NCBI RefSeq assembly: GCF_002443255.2
Contig: NW_019211455.1
Location: 41,662,837-41,726,836, forward strand
DNA from: Varroa destructor
Taxonomy: Eukaryota > Arthropoda > Arachnida > Mesostigmata > Varroidae
Length of the DNA stretch: 64,000 bases
Reading direction: 5' to 3'
How positions within the stretch are numbered: position 1 is the first letter of the stretch; every line of letters begins with the position of its first letter. Below, piece after piece: positions 50,675 to 62,547 of the stretch. Made by a program: the position numbers and the translations under genes. The notes below the pieces were generated by a model that was given only the letters and a program-made list of their open reading frames with translations, did no database searches and was not told the origin of the DNA.

Positions 50675-51739
50675 TTAATTGGTACCTTCTGCCTTTACCA
50701 TGCAGAACTTTTCCCAGTCCCTCATCGCGTCTTGCACAACTACCTGGTACAGGACAAATCCCATACTCCAGCATACGCTGATGAAGGCCGCAACGTTTTT
50801 CCGTGTTAGAATGTTCTGTCCATAAAAAATTATTCCTAATGAGTTGCTCCGAAGGAGTAGAAAGTTCACAGGACCCCACCTCTTTATGGCAAATCGAGCT
50901 TCGACTTCGTGGAGGCATTCCCATCGTATTCGACATCGAAGCCGGGCCAAACATTGTTCCACACGAATTCCACGATAATCGATGAGAAAAACTAGCAGAC
51001 TCTGGCAAATTGCGGTACAAATAATATAATATTGATTACTTCCTTTGCATGACGCTGCCGGGAGTTCGCCAGCAAACTGACCGAGAGTCCATACGAGGTA
51101 GTTCACATGGAGGAGTCGCAATACGGGCCTGAGCATCTGATCTGCATCGAGCAGGACTTCATCGACAGAACGACACAAAATATCTATCGGAATATTATTG
51201 TGACTGAGTAATCTGACGATGTCCATTTCAACTGATAGCAATAAGCGACTCACCAGAATTTTTATGACCGTTCCACACATTCGTACGGTGGTGAATAACA
51301 ACCCCTCGATTACGAGTTCTGGGAATATTCCAGCTAATTTATAAAGCGGATTCGCTTTGTTGGCTAAAAAAATAATCTCGTCGTAGCTAATCTTGGCAAA
51401 CACCGCGGCGACCACAAGCGTTAACATCTGATCTAGAGAATTCCATCGGTCGGGCACTCGATGATTGAACTCGTAGCGGTTGTTAACGACCCACAAGTAT
51501 AAATAGGCCACTTCGATAACATGGGAAAGGTACGAAAAGCCGTGAATATACTTCAGAAGTCCCTTGCGATGTACATAATCGTACTCACGTAAAGTTGAAA
51601 CTATAAGACACACGAATGAAATAGCCTGACCTAACAGGATCAGCGGCACGACGACCTTATTCATACGGCACCCTGAAAACTGTCCGCCTAAAGGCACTCC
51701 CAGACAGCAGAACAGCGTCTTGAGGAGATCCGGGAACAT
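50675..51739 (-). CDS. Gustatory-receptor-like 7-TM protein (354 aa)
   Basis: A single open frame from an ATG at 51737-51739 (A at -3). Hydrophobic spans are near residues 29-50, 64-84, 103-117, 134-155, 205-222, 236-254 and 315-336, giving about seven membrane segments and a short loop-free C-terminus, the layout of arthropod gustatory receptors. The last span, SVCWSMGFVLYQVVVQ, sits where the family has its TYxxxxxQF signature and keeps the aromatic and Gln positions but not the exact motif. A basic intracellular-type loop with RLRCRIRWECLHEVEARF (about 266-283) precedes it. Such receptors are ligand-gated cation channels in sensory neurons; the ligand here is unknown. No intron is needed, and the length is slightly below the 370-420 usual in insects, so a small missing N-terminal or C-terminal exon cannot be excluded. 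Other multi-pass families remain possible. Confidence 0.62.
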   Translation of the reverse strand: MFPDLLKTLFCCLGVPLGGQFSGCRMNKVVVPLILLGQAISFVCLIVSTLREYDYVHRKGLLKYIHGFSYLSHVIEVAYLYLWVVNNRYEFNHRVPDRWNSLDQMLTLVVAAVFAKISYDEIIFLANKANPLYKLAGIFPELVIEGLLFTTVRMCGTVIKILVSRLLLSVEMDIVRLLSHNNIPIDILCRSVDEVLLDADQMLRPVLRLLHVNYLVWTLGQFAGELPAASCKGSNQYYIICTAICQSLLVFLIDYRGIRVEQCLARLRCRIRWECLHEVEARFAIKRWGPVNFLLLRSNSLGIIFYGQNILTRKNVAAFISVCWSMGFVLYQVVVQDAMRDWEKFCMVKAEGTN

Positions 51740-52255
51740 GTTCCACCTACCACAATCTAAGGCTTAATATATTAGCGGTGCGATACTGGCGGTAGCATTG
51801 GTTGTGACACTTCTAACAGGCTTTTAAGGATCAACCGAGAGAAACTCCTTCATTGTTAAACTTTTTGATTTGCAGAAAACTACTAGATTAAAAACCGGTT
51901 CGAGGTAATGTTAGGCTGACTACTCGGACAACAATGAACTGCTAGTAAAGATTGATCGTTTGGATAGCGCAAGCTGCTGGTGGCTATGAACGAGCAGAAC
52001 TTTTTTTAGGATCCCTCAATGGTTTGCATGTAGACACTGATGATACGCGACCGTCATGAGTAATTTAATAGATAGTTGTTGATTTATCGCACGTTGTGGG
52101 CTAGTAAAAATGGATTCATATGACAAAAATCGATTTCGGTTGTAGCGTTGATAACTGAAATCTAATCGACTGTAAATATGTGTGGCGTGCAAATGACTTA
52201 TATATAAAGCCGAAACCGTGTTAACTTGTAACTTATGATGTCTGAGTTTTATTAA

Positions 52256-52633
52256 AAACAAATATTGCGTGTAAAGGATGCATTATAGTCGGACACATAT
52301 ACCCACCATGTAAATAGAAATCCCATATGGAAAATGATCGCTAGAAACAGTAGTTCAGCAACACTGTGGTTCACTAAGTAGGGACAGTTCCATAATATGA
52401 ATAGATTGAATTCTCGTTCTAGGCAGTTCGGATTACACTTATGAGTCAAAATGATGAAAACAATTCCTTAGCAGTAAGTTCATGACAAGTGATGCAACAT
52501 AATAAATCAATGAGGTTTGAAAATAAAGTAGATCAAAACGGCACCAGTTTTGCGGTGGACTAACGTTTTTGAAGACAAGGCAACCTGTCACTGCAAATAT
52601 GGGCGAAATCACAAAAAACATATTGAAACGCAA
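52256..52633 (-). pseudogene. Two overlapping membrane-like frames, possible decayed receptor
   Basis: Two minus-strand frames (52439-52633 and 52252-52449) lie head to tail with a 1-base shift, 500 bases upstream of the receptor-like gene and on the same strand. Both translations are strongly hydrophobic, with spans such as SLIYYVASLVMNLLL and VAELLFLAIIFHMGFLF. They could be a frameshifted relative of the neighbouring receptor. AT-rich DNA gives Phe, Leu, Ile and Tyr by chance, and I see no shared motif with the neighbour. Confidence 0.22.
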
Positions 52634-53101
52634 AAATTAGGTTGTCGTTTTGCCCCCGGAGAGTTTGCAGAAAAATCATTCATCTCATACGAGCCATGTC
52701 TTAGAACATGAGAACAGACTTAAAGAACGATTTAAGCACACTACTTAATGGCGATAATTGGCATTCAGAAAACAATGAATTGAACATTCATTGAACTCAG
52801 AAACGATGAACATTAAATTGAATCTCCAGTTAATATAGAGCTAAATTTTCTATAAATTGTTTAAAGTGAATTTTATGATGCTTGTATGGGATATGCTGAG
52901 TTTTCACAGATAAATTACAATATTGAAATATTACATATATGAGCAGGTTTATATTAGGAAAGAAGTGTACCCTACCGAGCGTTGAAAAAGGTAACTGGAG
53001 CTTGACGGCTATAAAGGTGACTTTCCATACAATATTTTTTATAAATCCTTTTTTAGATAGTAACGTATATTTTTTAACAAAAAACAGGAAAGGGAAAGAT
53101 C

Positions 53102-53157
53102 GAACTTAGAAATACTAAGTTCTAAGTAGATTTACTGCTTTCTAGAGTAAATCTACT
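53102..53157. repeat. Two tandem inverted repeats
   Basis: The first has GAACTTAG (53102-53109) against CTAAGTTC (53115-53122). The second has AGTAGATTTACT (53125-53136) against its exact reverse complement (53146-53157), with a 9-base loop. The two hairpins stand two bases apart in non-coding DNA. Confidence 0.8.
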
Positions 53158-53580
53158 AAAACATTGTATTTTTACCACATATTCTATCGACCTCGTATTT
53201 ATATCTACGTTACCATATACAAAAAGAAATTAAAAGAAAAATGTCGCACGGAAGGCAATCTTTAAAACCGCTAAATTTTGCTTAGCTTTTAATAACGTCG
53301 CACAGAAAACGCTTGTTTTCTCTCTTTTACAGCGAACTTATATAATAACACTAATTTCTTTACCTGAAAGCTCGGACTTTATCCCTTCCCTGTTAGTGTG
53401 CTCATCATGTGTGATGAAAGTCACATTATCAATCCACTGAACACCCTTTACATCGGTGAATTGATTATCACGGTGTTTCCAATGCAAGGCAGGTCTGAAA
53501 TCCAAGGTATGACTCTTTAGTGTATTTGTATTGCACGTTTATGTCACTCTTACATCTTTACGTTTCGTATTTCACGACTG

Positions 53581-53694
53581 GCTCTCAGCACGAAATTAAA
53601 TCTGTCTATCCTTGGGTTTGAACCTAGACCATAACGTGTACCTAATATTAATACATAAATACGTTACCTATTAAACTACCACGGCGCACACAAC
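53581..53694 (-). repeat. tRNA-derived SINE (best copy)
   Basis: On the minus strand an A-box-like GGTAGTTTAATAGGTAACG (53662-53680) is followed about 37 bases later by a perfect B box, GGTTCAAACCC (53614-53624), the arrangement of an internal pol III promoter. Beyond it comes a body reading ATAGACAGATTTAATTTCGT then GCTGAGAGCC. The fold is too degenerate for a working tRNA and no anticodon arm is credible, so this is a tRNA-derived SINE rather than a tRNA gene. The body recurs in the copies at 58-60 kb. Confidence 0.72.
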
Positions 53695-56600
53695 CAAATT
53701 AACATAATTTGTCCATAAGGGGCATGAATTTGCTTCAGCGTGCGGAGAATAGACTTTTGGATCGTATATTTCAATAATCGCGCCGGACAAAAAAATTCTT
53801 CGCGTTCCTGGTGCCCAACGTAGCATTGCAAGCATCTGTGTAAAAATGTCTACAGAAAATTGATCCCAAAATGATGTTGTGCATGACCCACTATCGTTAT
53901 GATATATTCCTCCATGATGATGTATCTATTTTCTTTTTTTTTTTACTATTATAGATGCTACAACTTCTGCTGCCAGACGTTTGCATCTAACGATCTGAAC
54001 GTGTTCCAGTCAATCATAGCGTGGTGCATAACCAATTGATGTAGGACGAATTTGCCAACCCAGTAAAAGCATAAAAGGGCGGTCTTATTTTTATACGTGG
54101 CGACATGCTGATGAAAGACTAATACCCAGCAAATTGGCCCGCAGGGGCGTGGAGCTACCCAAAAATCACTTTTTGAAAGAATGCAGCTTTTGCAACCTTC
54201 ACAGGTATCGCTGACGAACCCAAGGTCGAAAGCGTATGAAGTACGTATCGACGTTTACCAGCCTATAATCGATCAACAGAAAAAAAAGCTAATACAGGAT
54301 AACAAAGTGGATATTACAAAAACTAGCTTATCGTCATTACAGAACACTGCGGGCAACTCATTGGCAAAAGGATAACGATCTAATCATTGATATGTGGCCT
54401 TAAGCCGCCCAGTGCCAGAATTGACGATAATCCTATAACATTACATACATAACTGTAAACAGCATACATTCGTGTACAGATCTGGGCAGTATTTATAGCA
54501 CGATCGTAATAAAATACAGTTCATATTTGCAGAGAGTTCCCTCGTTTTCAAGGTGCTGCATCTCAAGACTGAATAAGCTCTAAGCGCGTCTGCCACTGTC
54601 AAACCTCAGCATCAACGCCAAGCCTTCACGATTTTCATGTTCTAAATATCTGACTTTAAAGCCATCTATTTAAAAAAAAAGAGCGACCACGTAATATATA
54701 TATATATATGATTTGTAACCTTTACCCTAAAGAAAGCACTAATAATATCGCAGACAAGTCTATATTCGGTCATTTTTTTAATTTTCAGCGTTAACCTACT
54801 AGCTAATCTGTTTTTTTAACATATTCACCTATTAAAAAAATACGGTGTTTTTATTAAGCGTTCCAAACTCCAATAACGAGCCATTTTATAGAACGCGCAC
54901 TATCTGGAAAACATTGTTAGTAATAACAACCGTTATGTACCTGACATGCATGATTTAATGCGCCTAGCCCAAGTTAGCAGAACAAAGTTGGATTATTGGG
55001 TCGCCGTAACATTCTCCAAAAAAAAATATTAGGATCTGATGTACTGTTGATATTGTGATCTTTGACAATGAGATCAGCAAATTAATGGAGAAAAGTTTTC
55101 CTTAAATATTTGACATGTATTCGAAGCAATACCAGAAAACCCTGAAATATTTTTAAAAGAACAGAAATAATATTAAATTAAAAAGAACGAGCGTATTTAT
55201 ATACATAATTAACACTATGCGTTTAGCAACAAAAGGTTGCAAATAAATTTCACATAGGGTCCGGTACCGTAGAAAAAAGAGACGCTAGGTTTTCGCTTGG
55301 CAAAGCGTCAAAAAATTGAAGTTTATTGCCCTACGGCCTTACAGCAAATATGTTCGCGTAAGGTTTTCTAGTAGCTACTGAAAATAACATAAGGGAATAG
55401 CTCATTATATGAGAAGCCTAAAACCGTTCACAAGCCTATTTATTATTATTGAATTATTCTTGACAGTACTCTGCCTGAAAAAAATTCAAGAAACAGTTAA
55501 CTTAGATCTTCCATATGACTATTAAGATATAGTTAAGTGGCGACATTGTTTAAAGGCCCAGATTATTAGACGGGTCAGAGTTCCATACGTTCTTGGAAAG
55601 AAGAGGCTAGCGGCCTATATACATTGCTTTAACATCTTGGCTATCTGTAAGGCCAAATACTGAAGGGAAACCTTTTGTAGTTTACAAAGGACACGAAATC
55701 AGTTAGGGTTTGAAATAGTAGCTAGACTCCAAAGTGACATTCTTGTCTGTCAAATAAATACTTTATGAAAATTACATTTAAAATATTCGGAATTCAGAAA
55801 TGGCAGTTATGGCAATAATTTGAATACTTTAATTCCTACAAAACTGCTGTTTTTTTTTTACCCTTGAGGTATAATATGTAGAAAATTGAAAATATATCTG
55901 TTAGGACCTATTTCAGTTGCTTATTACAGTTCAAGCTCCCAAGGGTCAGTATGAAGACATTTATTACATTTTTGGCATGAAAATTAAACTAATAAGAGTG
56001 GCATTTCGGTGCAATAACAATTGTCTTTATGCAAGCTTTGACAACGCATATGAAGCTTCAATTGTCGAGACATTTTCAAAAGATGTTACAAAATTTTAGA
56101 ATGGAAACTCTAAACTGTTAAAGAGAATGGATTGTAAAGTTAATTTTGTCACATCATAGAAAAATATGTATCTATATAAATGACATATCAGTCAGCCATA
56201 TTTCACCATGTTTGTTCTGCAATCGACTCGTCGAACACAGTTTATACAACGCTGATAACTGTAATTAAAGTTGTTCAGTTGGGGAATTAAAATTCGGACA
56301 CACTGTGGAAAGCTGCGCGTCATGGCGGAAATCTCTTATCCTTTGCAACAGAAGAGACCAGTTCTTTTTAGCATAACACAACAGATTCGCAATAACGAAA
56401 AACACCGCGGTGTTTTTGAAATTCATGCTAATATTAGCTGTTTTCGAATCTTTTCACGGTGGACAAACCTCCACCAAATCAACAACCTGCTAGTTCCTAT
56501 GCGGTTTTTAAAAACTTCAAAAAAGGCTTGCATGAAGCAAACCTGAAAATAACCAGTTAGTGGTTTATGTTCCGAATTGAAACTGGAGCCACGCTTAATG

Positions 56601-58200
56601 GTGATGATAATAAATATATATGACACTGAAATATCCATTTCTGTCTATATACTATATCAGAAACAAGTTACATGAAAAAATCTGGATGAGATTAAATTCA
56701 GATTTAGCCCTGCTGTGCGCCGTTGTTTTCGTCAATAGCTAACGATTTACTTATACAGATAGGTTAAGAACGTGTCTTTGCATCGCAGTTTTAGAATGGC
56801 GTTCCTCTAGTCGACGAAAACGGTTGACTGGCATTATGGATTCAAAATGCGTTTATCGATTACCTAATTTTTGTAGTTTAAAGATTACAGAAAATTTCAA
56901 GTTGTAGAAACCATATCGCTACAAGGGTTAGACTGACGGAATTTATCATTAATTTATTGTGCAGATTAAGATGGAATCGTTGCATCATGGATGCTACCTA
57001 ACGAACGAAAGGTGTAACATTGCTGTCTGAAAATCTGCTGCAGGCATCAAACGAGCCAGTGAGGCAAGTTGATTTCCTCATCTCCTAACATATAGACGCT
57101 GCCTATATCTTTTAAAACCGAACAATCACACAGGCGACTGACGACCGCTCTAAATGCAGAAATCCATTCATAGATAACCTGATGTGTTCTTTCGGGTGAA
57201 AACCTTTTGAGTACCTACGAGATTTTCAGGTTCCCCGAGATGTCAAGTTTGTTAAAATATGCAAGTGAAGTATTAACGCTAATAAACGTGACGAAAAAGC
57301 CACAAAGGCTAGTCTTATTCCTAGGATTCTGGAAGTTTTCATCATACAAATTTATGCATGCCAGTATATTTTATAACATCGATAATAACAATAAATAGCT
57401 ACAGCGATAAACGCCGCAATCTGCATCGAGCACAGGCCAAAGCACCTTTTTTCGTAGCGACGCCCATACTTTAAAACCGTATGGCATCGCCGATTCCGAC
57501 ATCGAGCTCAGTTAGCCCTTAGCTAGATAGGCTCTGTGTTCCTAAAAAATGCAATGCACTTAATCAGTATCGCACAGGCACTCAACACTTTTGTGTAAGT
57601 CCAATAAATCAAAGTAACGAATCAAATAACTTATATCGAGATCTATCGACTTATTCAAAACCGGCATGAGATCTCTGCTATTAGAGGCTGGCGGAACGTT
57701 GATGTCGAATTCACCTGCGAACATTGTTTTACTTATTAATTACGCGCTTATTGGTAAGTTGTCTAGATAACATAATTGGCGGAAACAATTTAGCCGGTTA
57801 TGAGACTACCTATGAACGCTATCAAGTCTGATGGTGAGAGCGTTGATTTGAACCTGTTGACGAGCGTGTATGACTATTGTGCGTACCAGTAAGTCAAAGC
57901 AATAATATAACGCTATCATAAAACATCTAAAAGAGAACGAAACTATATGTTGCAGCTGTCAGTATAAAAAATACGACTATTAACTGAAAAATATGCTTGG
58001 TTTGCATTTTAAAAATGTTTGATTTTTTTTATTAATGTTCATTGACGAATGTCTGGGCACTAAGCCTCCAATAGACAACGGTGGAAGTGAATATAATTAT
58101 TGTACAGCGTTCACGTTTCTCTGCAAAACGTCAATGAACCAAGGTACGTTTGCATCTTCTTGGAATACCGCAATGTGTGACGTTCTCAGCTTGGGAACAC

Positions 58201-58262
58201 ATGGTAGCATAGGTTTGAACCAGGGCGTAGACACACCTCATTTCATACTGAGAGCACATGTC
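58201..58262 (+). repeat. tRNA-derived SINE fragment
   Basis: ATAGGTTTGAACCAGGGCG (B box at 58212-58221) is followed by TAGACACACCTCATTTCATA and CTGAGAGC, closely parallel to the copy at 53581-53694 but on the opposite strand. The A-box half is not recognisable. Confidence 0.65.
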
Positions 58263-58940
58263 TCACGAAGTACGTGACGACTCAGGCACCGAAATTCACG
58301 AAGAATGTTTTTCTATATACGTTGGTATCAAAATAGGGAATATAACTTTGGACATTCCAAAGCTATATAGTTTTGAAGCTAAAGGAGAAGCAAAACGTTA
58401 AATAAAAATCAAACAATTTGTGAATAATCTCTAACATGTTCTTCTCTCGAAACGGTAGAGTTAATATGAATGCAATGTAACATTAGAAATGCTCGCTAGA
58501 AATTTCTAAACGATTGAGATATACGTAACAGTCTGTTCCACCAATAAACTTTTGAGAGCATTCGCATACTTTGGAATGGAAGGTCGAAAAATCGGCATTT
58601 AAATATAAGTGAGCTATAAAATTCGATATATAATCTGACTATTTTAAATTTACGCTGCTGCAGCATCACTTCAGATAGATAGCTTGTCGTCACAACTAAA
58701 TGAATGGGCAAGGTACGTCTATGCATGGCCTTGAACCTGTGTGATATTTGCGGGCTGAGCCTTCCATGTAAAGAGGTCTCCGCAATCACCTTCTGGTATT
58801 GCATCAAAGAATCTGTGCAATCATAAATGCCCCTAGTTAGCAGTTAGCTGTCATGGCACAACAGCCTCTGGTAGATTTCATCGATGTTTCAAGCTTACAT
58901 ATTACCGCTATAAAACATTGTGTCAAACGACAGGTCTGTT

Positions 58941-59005
58941 AAGCACAAAACAAACCATATCTATTTGTTCGGTCCTGAACCTAGACTACACTAGTTCAAT
59001 TAGTT
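58941..59005 (-). repeat. tRNA-derived SINE fragment
   Basis: On the minus strand AGTCTAGGTTCAGGACCG is followed by an ATAGATATGG stretch and TTTGTTTTGTGCTTAACAG, matching the B box and body of the other copies. The B box has decayed. Confidence 0.6.
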
Positions 59006-59588
59006 GGATCGGCATGCCTTAGGTGACTAACGCGCGTCTCTTTGAATGCGTTGCCCTGGGAATCATGAACATGCGGCCATCTTTGGTTCAAAATTTTGCA
59101 TTAACAATGCTTATTATGCTGTTTCATAGATCTCTTGGGGAAAACCAATATAGCCCAGCAAGGCCCAGTAAGACCCACGGACCGGATATCCACCAACCAC
59201 TGAAAAATAACATGCCATGTTATGTAATACAGCGATACCGAGGTCTGTTGTAAAGGGACGGTCTTAAGCCAGCCAAAAATGTCACTCGAGCCTACTAAAT
59301 GAACACGCTGCTACTGCATCACCAAAAACATCCTCTACAGGGGTAATGTAAATTTTGAATTTTATGTGCAGTGCAGCTCTTACGGATTGCTTCAGAGACT
59401 TCCAATAAACTTGTCTTTAGGAGATCCTTTAACGGATTTTCTAACGCACCTGGACACATTTCTCCGACAGTCTGCGGTGCGGTCCAAGCATGAAACTACT
59501 GTTAAACTCAGGAGTCTCCAACACACTAAACTAAATGTTTCGATTTTTTATGTCCAATGATGCCTTGGGCTTCGTATGGGCGCGTCTT

Positions 59589-59676
59589 TGCAGCACAAAA
59601 CGAAATGTGCTCACGCCTACTTTCGAACCTAGACCACCTAAGTGATTTAATAGACCAACTAGGTAGCCTCCAACAC
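59589..59676 (-). repeat. tRNA-derived SINE
   Basis: On the minus strand GGCTACCTAGTTGGTCTAT (A-box-like) is followed by GGTCTAGGTTCGAAAG (B box) and a body with GCACATTTCGTTTTGTGCTG. Both promoter halves and the body are visible, so this is the second most complete copy. Confidence 0.68.
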
Positions 59677-59904
59677 ATCAGCGGGACAGCAGGATAATTA
59701 TACCATCGACTCGTCCCTTTTCACTTCTTTTTTTTGCCACCGTCTGCTAAGGCTGAAGCTTAAACCAGCAAAGGCTGGCACCTTTGGTATTTATGATTGG
59801 TAGGATAACGCAGTTAATGACACGTATTAGCCATAACCGAAGCACGATATCTTTCCCCGTTTTGAACGTATATATTTTTTCACATGTGTTAGGCACTTTA
59901 GAAA

Positions 59905-59955
59905 CGGACCTCTTTCAACGCGAAACGAAATTTATCTACGCCCGTTCTGAAATGT
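59905..59955 (-). repeat. SINE body fragment
   Basis: On the minus strand CATTTCAGAACGGGCGTAG then ATAAATTTCGTTTCGCGTTG matches the shared SINE body just downstream of the B box; the B box itself is eroded. It lies about 230 bases from the copy at 59589-59676. Confidence 0.55.
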
Positions 59956-60183
59956 AAATATTCTGAATTTGATGGCCTGTCTTTGACCCACATCGATTAT
60001 CAGGTGTCTTCAAGTTTTGTAGGCTACGTTACCACCACCACAATAAAGTCACGGTTCTGCATAACCATATATCACCTGATCATGTTGAAAATGTCTACCT
60101 TCTATCCGCTAACCGTAGTAACGATCTTCGTATGTCTGATAGGGTTAGCTTTAAGTGCTGAGAATCATGACAGTTCATCAGAT

Positions 60184-60187
<4 letters not shown>

Positions 60188-60221
<34 letters not shown>
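60188..60221. repeat. (AT)n microsatellite
   Basis: About 17 uninterrupted AT units. Similar tracts stand at 31190-31219, 32221-32240, 54695-54711 and 60920-60943. Confidence 0.93.
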
Positions 60222-60227
<6 letters not shown>

Positions 60228-60616
60228 TTGCCGTTTAGATAAGCTAGAACCTCTTGTACCTCTTCATTAGGAGAAGCATGGGAAGTTACTTGTGCTGCCA
60301 TGGGAATTAGCATGGGAATATTCGATGCTAGCTTTAGGTCCTGTCGTGTCAGAGGTGAAAGCCGTAAATTACTGATGAGTCACACCAATCACAAGGACCA
60401 TGTAAATCACTAACAAGTCTCGTAAACTATTAATTAACTACATAACTCAGGCGACTACTCATCGATCGTGACACGTGACATCATTAGTGACCCACTAAGA
60501 AGTCGCATAAATCACTAATAACTGATATTGATCGCTAAGGACTCACGTAAATTCAATGAAAGTTATGCAAACCACTTATAAATATTGCAATCACTGTTAG
60601 CAGGAAGCAAAATTAC

Positions 60617-60811
60617 CATTTCCACCGCTCCCACTTCCGGATAAGCTACTCCCAGAACCCCTATAGCCCCGCTGCTACCCCTCTCTGATTCGCTTCCGTT
60701 GCCGTTGCGGCCGCTGCGACAAGGAACAGCCATGCTAACGTCCACTAACGAGCGAAGGCAGTAACACATGACGATAACAGCAAACAAAGAGAACAGATTG
60801 AGGCGCAGCAT
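60617..60811 (-). CDS. Candidate first exon of a small secreted protein
   Basis: From an ATG at 60809-60811 the minus strand encodes a convincing signal peptide (LRLNLFSLFAVIVMCYCL, then a polar region with an Ala-containing cleavage site near residue 28), then a Ser/Gly/Asn-rich stretch (SGRNGNGSESERGSS). The frame can end at a GTAATT donor at 60611-60616 after 65 codons, or run on to a stop at 60563. One base off this frame the downstream DNA encodes an even more Gly/Ser-rich run (GSGSSLSGSGSGGNGN), which suggests a frameshift in the genome or the assembly. No family is recognised and no second exon was found. Confidence 0.38.
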
Positions 60812-62547
60812 ACTCAGGCCGATATTGATGAAATGTTCGCGGTGGGCGCAGGACAGTCGAATGCGGTCTCTAGGGCAACATTTCTGATACGATTAGTATC
60901 CTATACAAAATCTGAATTGATATATATATATATATATATATATGTGTGTATTCGGTGTCATTGTTTGCCTATTATGTAACAACCGTCCGTGGTTTTGTTG
61001 CTTGCTCTCTTTTTATGTTACTCCCATATTCTTCGGGCATGATGCCGCAAAAGTCCAACACTTTAGCCCCCATCGGTAAGATTGGCCATTAAAGGTCCCA
61101 CGATACCGCCCTGGTCACTGCGGTAAATGAAGTCCATGAACGGCCGGTAAACGGATGATGACAGCGCTATTGGCCTTCGTTCGAGCTTCGGTACCTGCGG
61201 CCGCCGACGGATTCAACTTAGCCATGTGGGCAACGACAGGCTTCCTTTGAGTAGCTTTGAGGAGTTCAAGTGCCTTATGCGCGGAACGTATAATACATTC
61301 GCCGCTGATTCGAAGAGGCACGTATTCCGAGGAAAGAACAAGAGACAAACATTATCTGCTGCTGAGTCTGCGGATACAGTTAGCGTTTCGACTCGTTTAT
61401 CTGAAAAGAGCCCGGCGTCGCATACCTGACAGGTATAACCTGACTGCCGGCGCTATAAAGTGCGACAGGTTTGTATCGTATTCGTAACCTCAAATATGGT
61501 CGAGAATTATAATTGTTAAGCAACTGCATTCAGCAACCCAAAGACCGCACTGCGCTCACTTATGATGCTCTGTTTGATAAATTTACTCGGGCTTGAAGGA
61601 ACTGCAGAAAACAATACTGTAGTAACTGCCTCGATGTTATTGCTGGCCGACCGCGCTAACTCGCGGGTTAAACACAAGCGGATAAGGACAGTTAAGGCCG
61701 ATCTTGGCGCATCGGGCGCATATCGGCAATTGAGGTCTTACCCGAAAGAGCCTGTCACTGTAGGTTAGACAGGCCATCAAAACCTGCCGACGGCGACATT
61801 CACGACGGTAACGGCCCCCAAAGTCGTGATTATGGTGCATGGCCGTGCTAATTCGCGGATACTGGGAATCAGAATGAGACGTCTAGTTTAATAGCCGATA
61901 ATCTAGGAGCCGTATAAATGACGTATCGCATTGGGATGGAAAACAGAATCGAAATCATCGGATCGTCCCAACTGCTAAATATCACGGAGCCATCTAATGA
62001 CCGGAAATTTATGCGAAACGATTACATGCATGCCTTCGTGCATTGAATAGAAAGCTTCTGCAATACAATCACCACGTCCTTAAACGGTGTTCCGGCTACC
62101 TAAACAGGACTCGCTTTATCTATGACGTAGGTTTGCATAAGTTGGTAATCCCTTTGACGCATAATGTAAAACGCGCCGCCATTTCAACCGCGCGTTATAA
62201 TAGCCGCGCTGAAGTAAACAAAGAAATCGCATAATGCGTCGTCATCGCTTTTGAAATTTCGGAACGGTTTTTCGTGCACTCCTAGCATATACGAAGTCGC
62301 TGCTCAGCCGTTGAAATGCGTACGCGCTAACGTCAACAAAGCATTTTAAGCAATAACATAGGTGACCACTGTGCGTCACAATGTAAAATTCTGAGACAAT
62401 AGCGATGGTAATGAAGAGAATTTGTTAATAATGGCGGAAACCGACAACGTTTGACACGAGCGGAAACTGTACGAAAAACAAGGCTCATTATGGGTGTGTA
62501 CGGCTGTATGGGAAGAAGGAAACACGTAACGCAAACGGATTATACAA
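60812..62547. other. GC-richer block, coding-like in several frames, unresolved
   Basis: From about 61070 to 62240 the base composition is visibly richer in G, C and CpG than the rest of the window. Frames at 61115-61348 (-), 61130-61429 (+), 61562-61768 (+) and 61637-61840 (-) are open together, so frame openness does not identify a strand. The minus strand at 61640-61840 has Cys/Arg-rich stretches and a possible GTAAGA donor near 61737. I could not assemble a gene. It might be a promoter or CpG-rich first-exon region. Confidence 0.4.

Larger units (their letters stand above)
51740..60616. other. Intergenic, SINE-rich, no firmly recognised gene
   Basis: AT-rich upstream flank of the receptor-like gene, then DNA with the best SINE copies of the window (53581-53694, 58201-58262, 58941-59005, 59589-59676, 59905-59955), twin hairpins at 53102-53157, and (AT)n tracts at about 54695-54711 and 60188-60221. 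Frames of 60-103 codons at 54181-54375, 56271-56546, 58035-58277 and 58496-58807 carry no family signature. The 58035 frame runs into a SINE. Confidence 0.5.

Noticed and set aside
50619..51020. Minus-strand frame of 133 codons
   Set aside because: It overlaps the receptor-like gene in another frame and has no features of its own.
53581..53694. Functional tRNA gene
   Set aside because: The A and B boxes are present, but the acceptor and anticodon stems do not pair and the same body recurs elsewhere, so it is a SINE.
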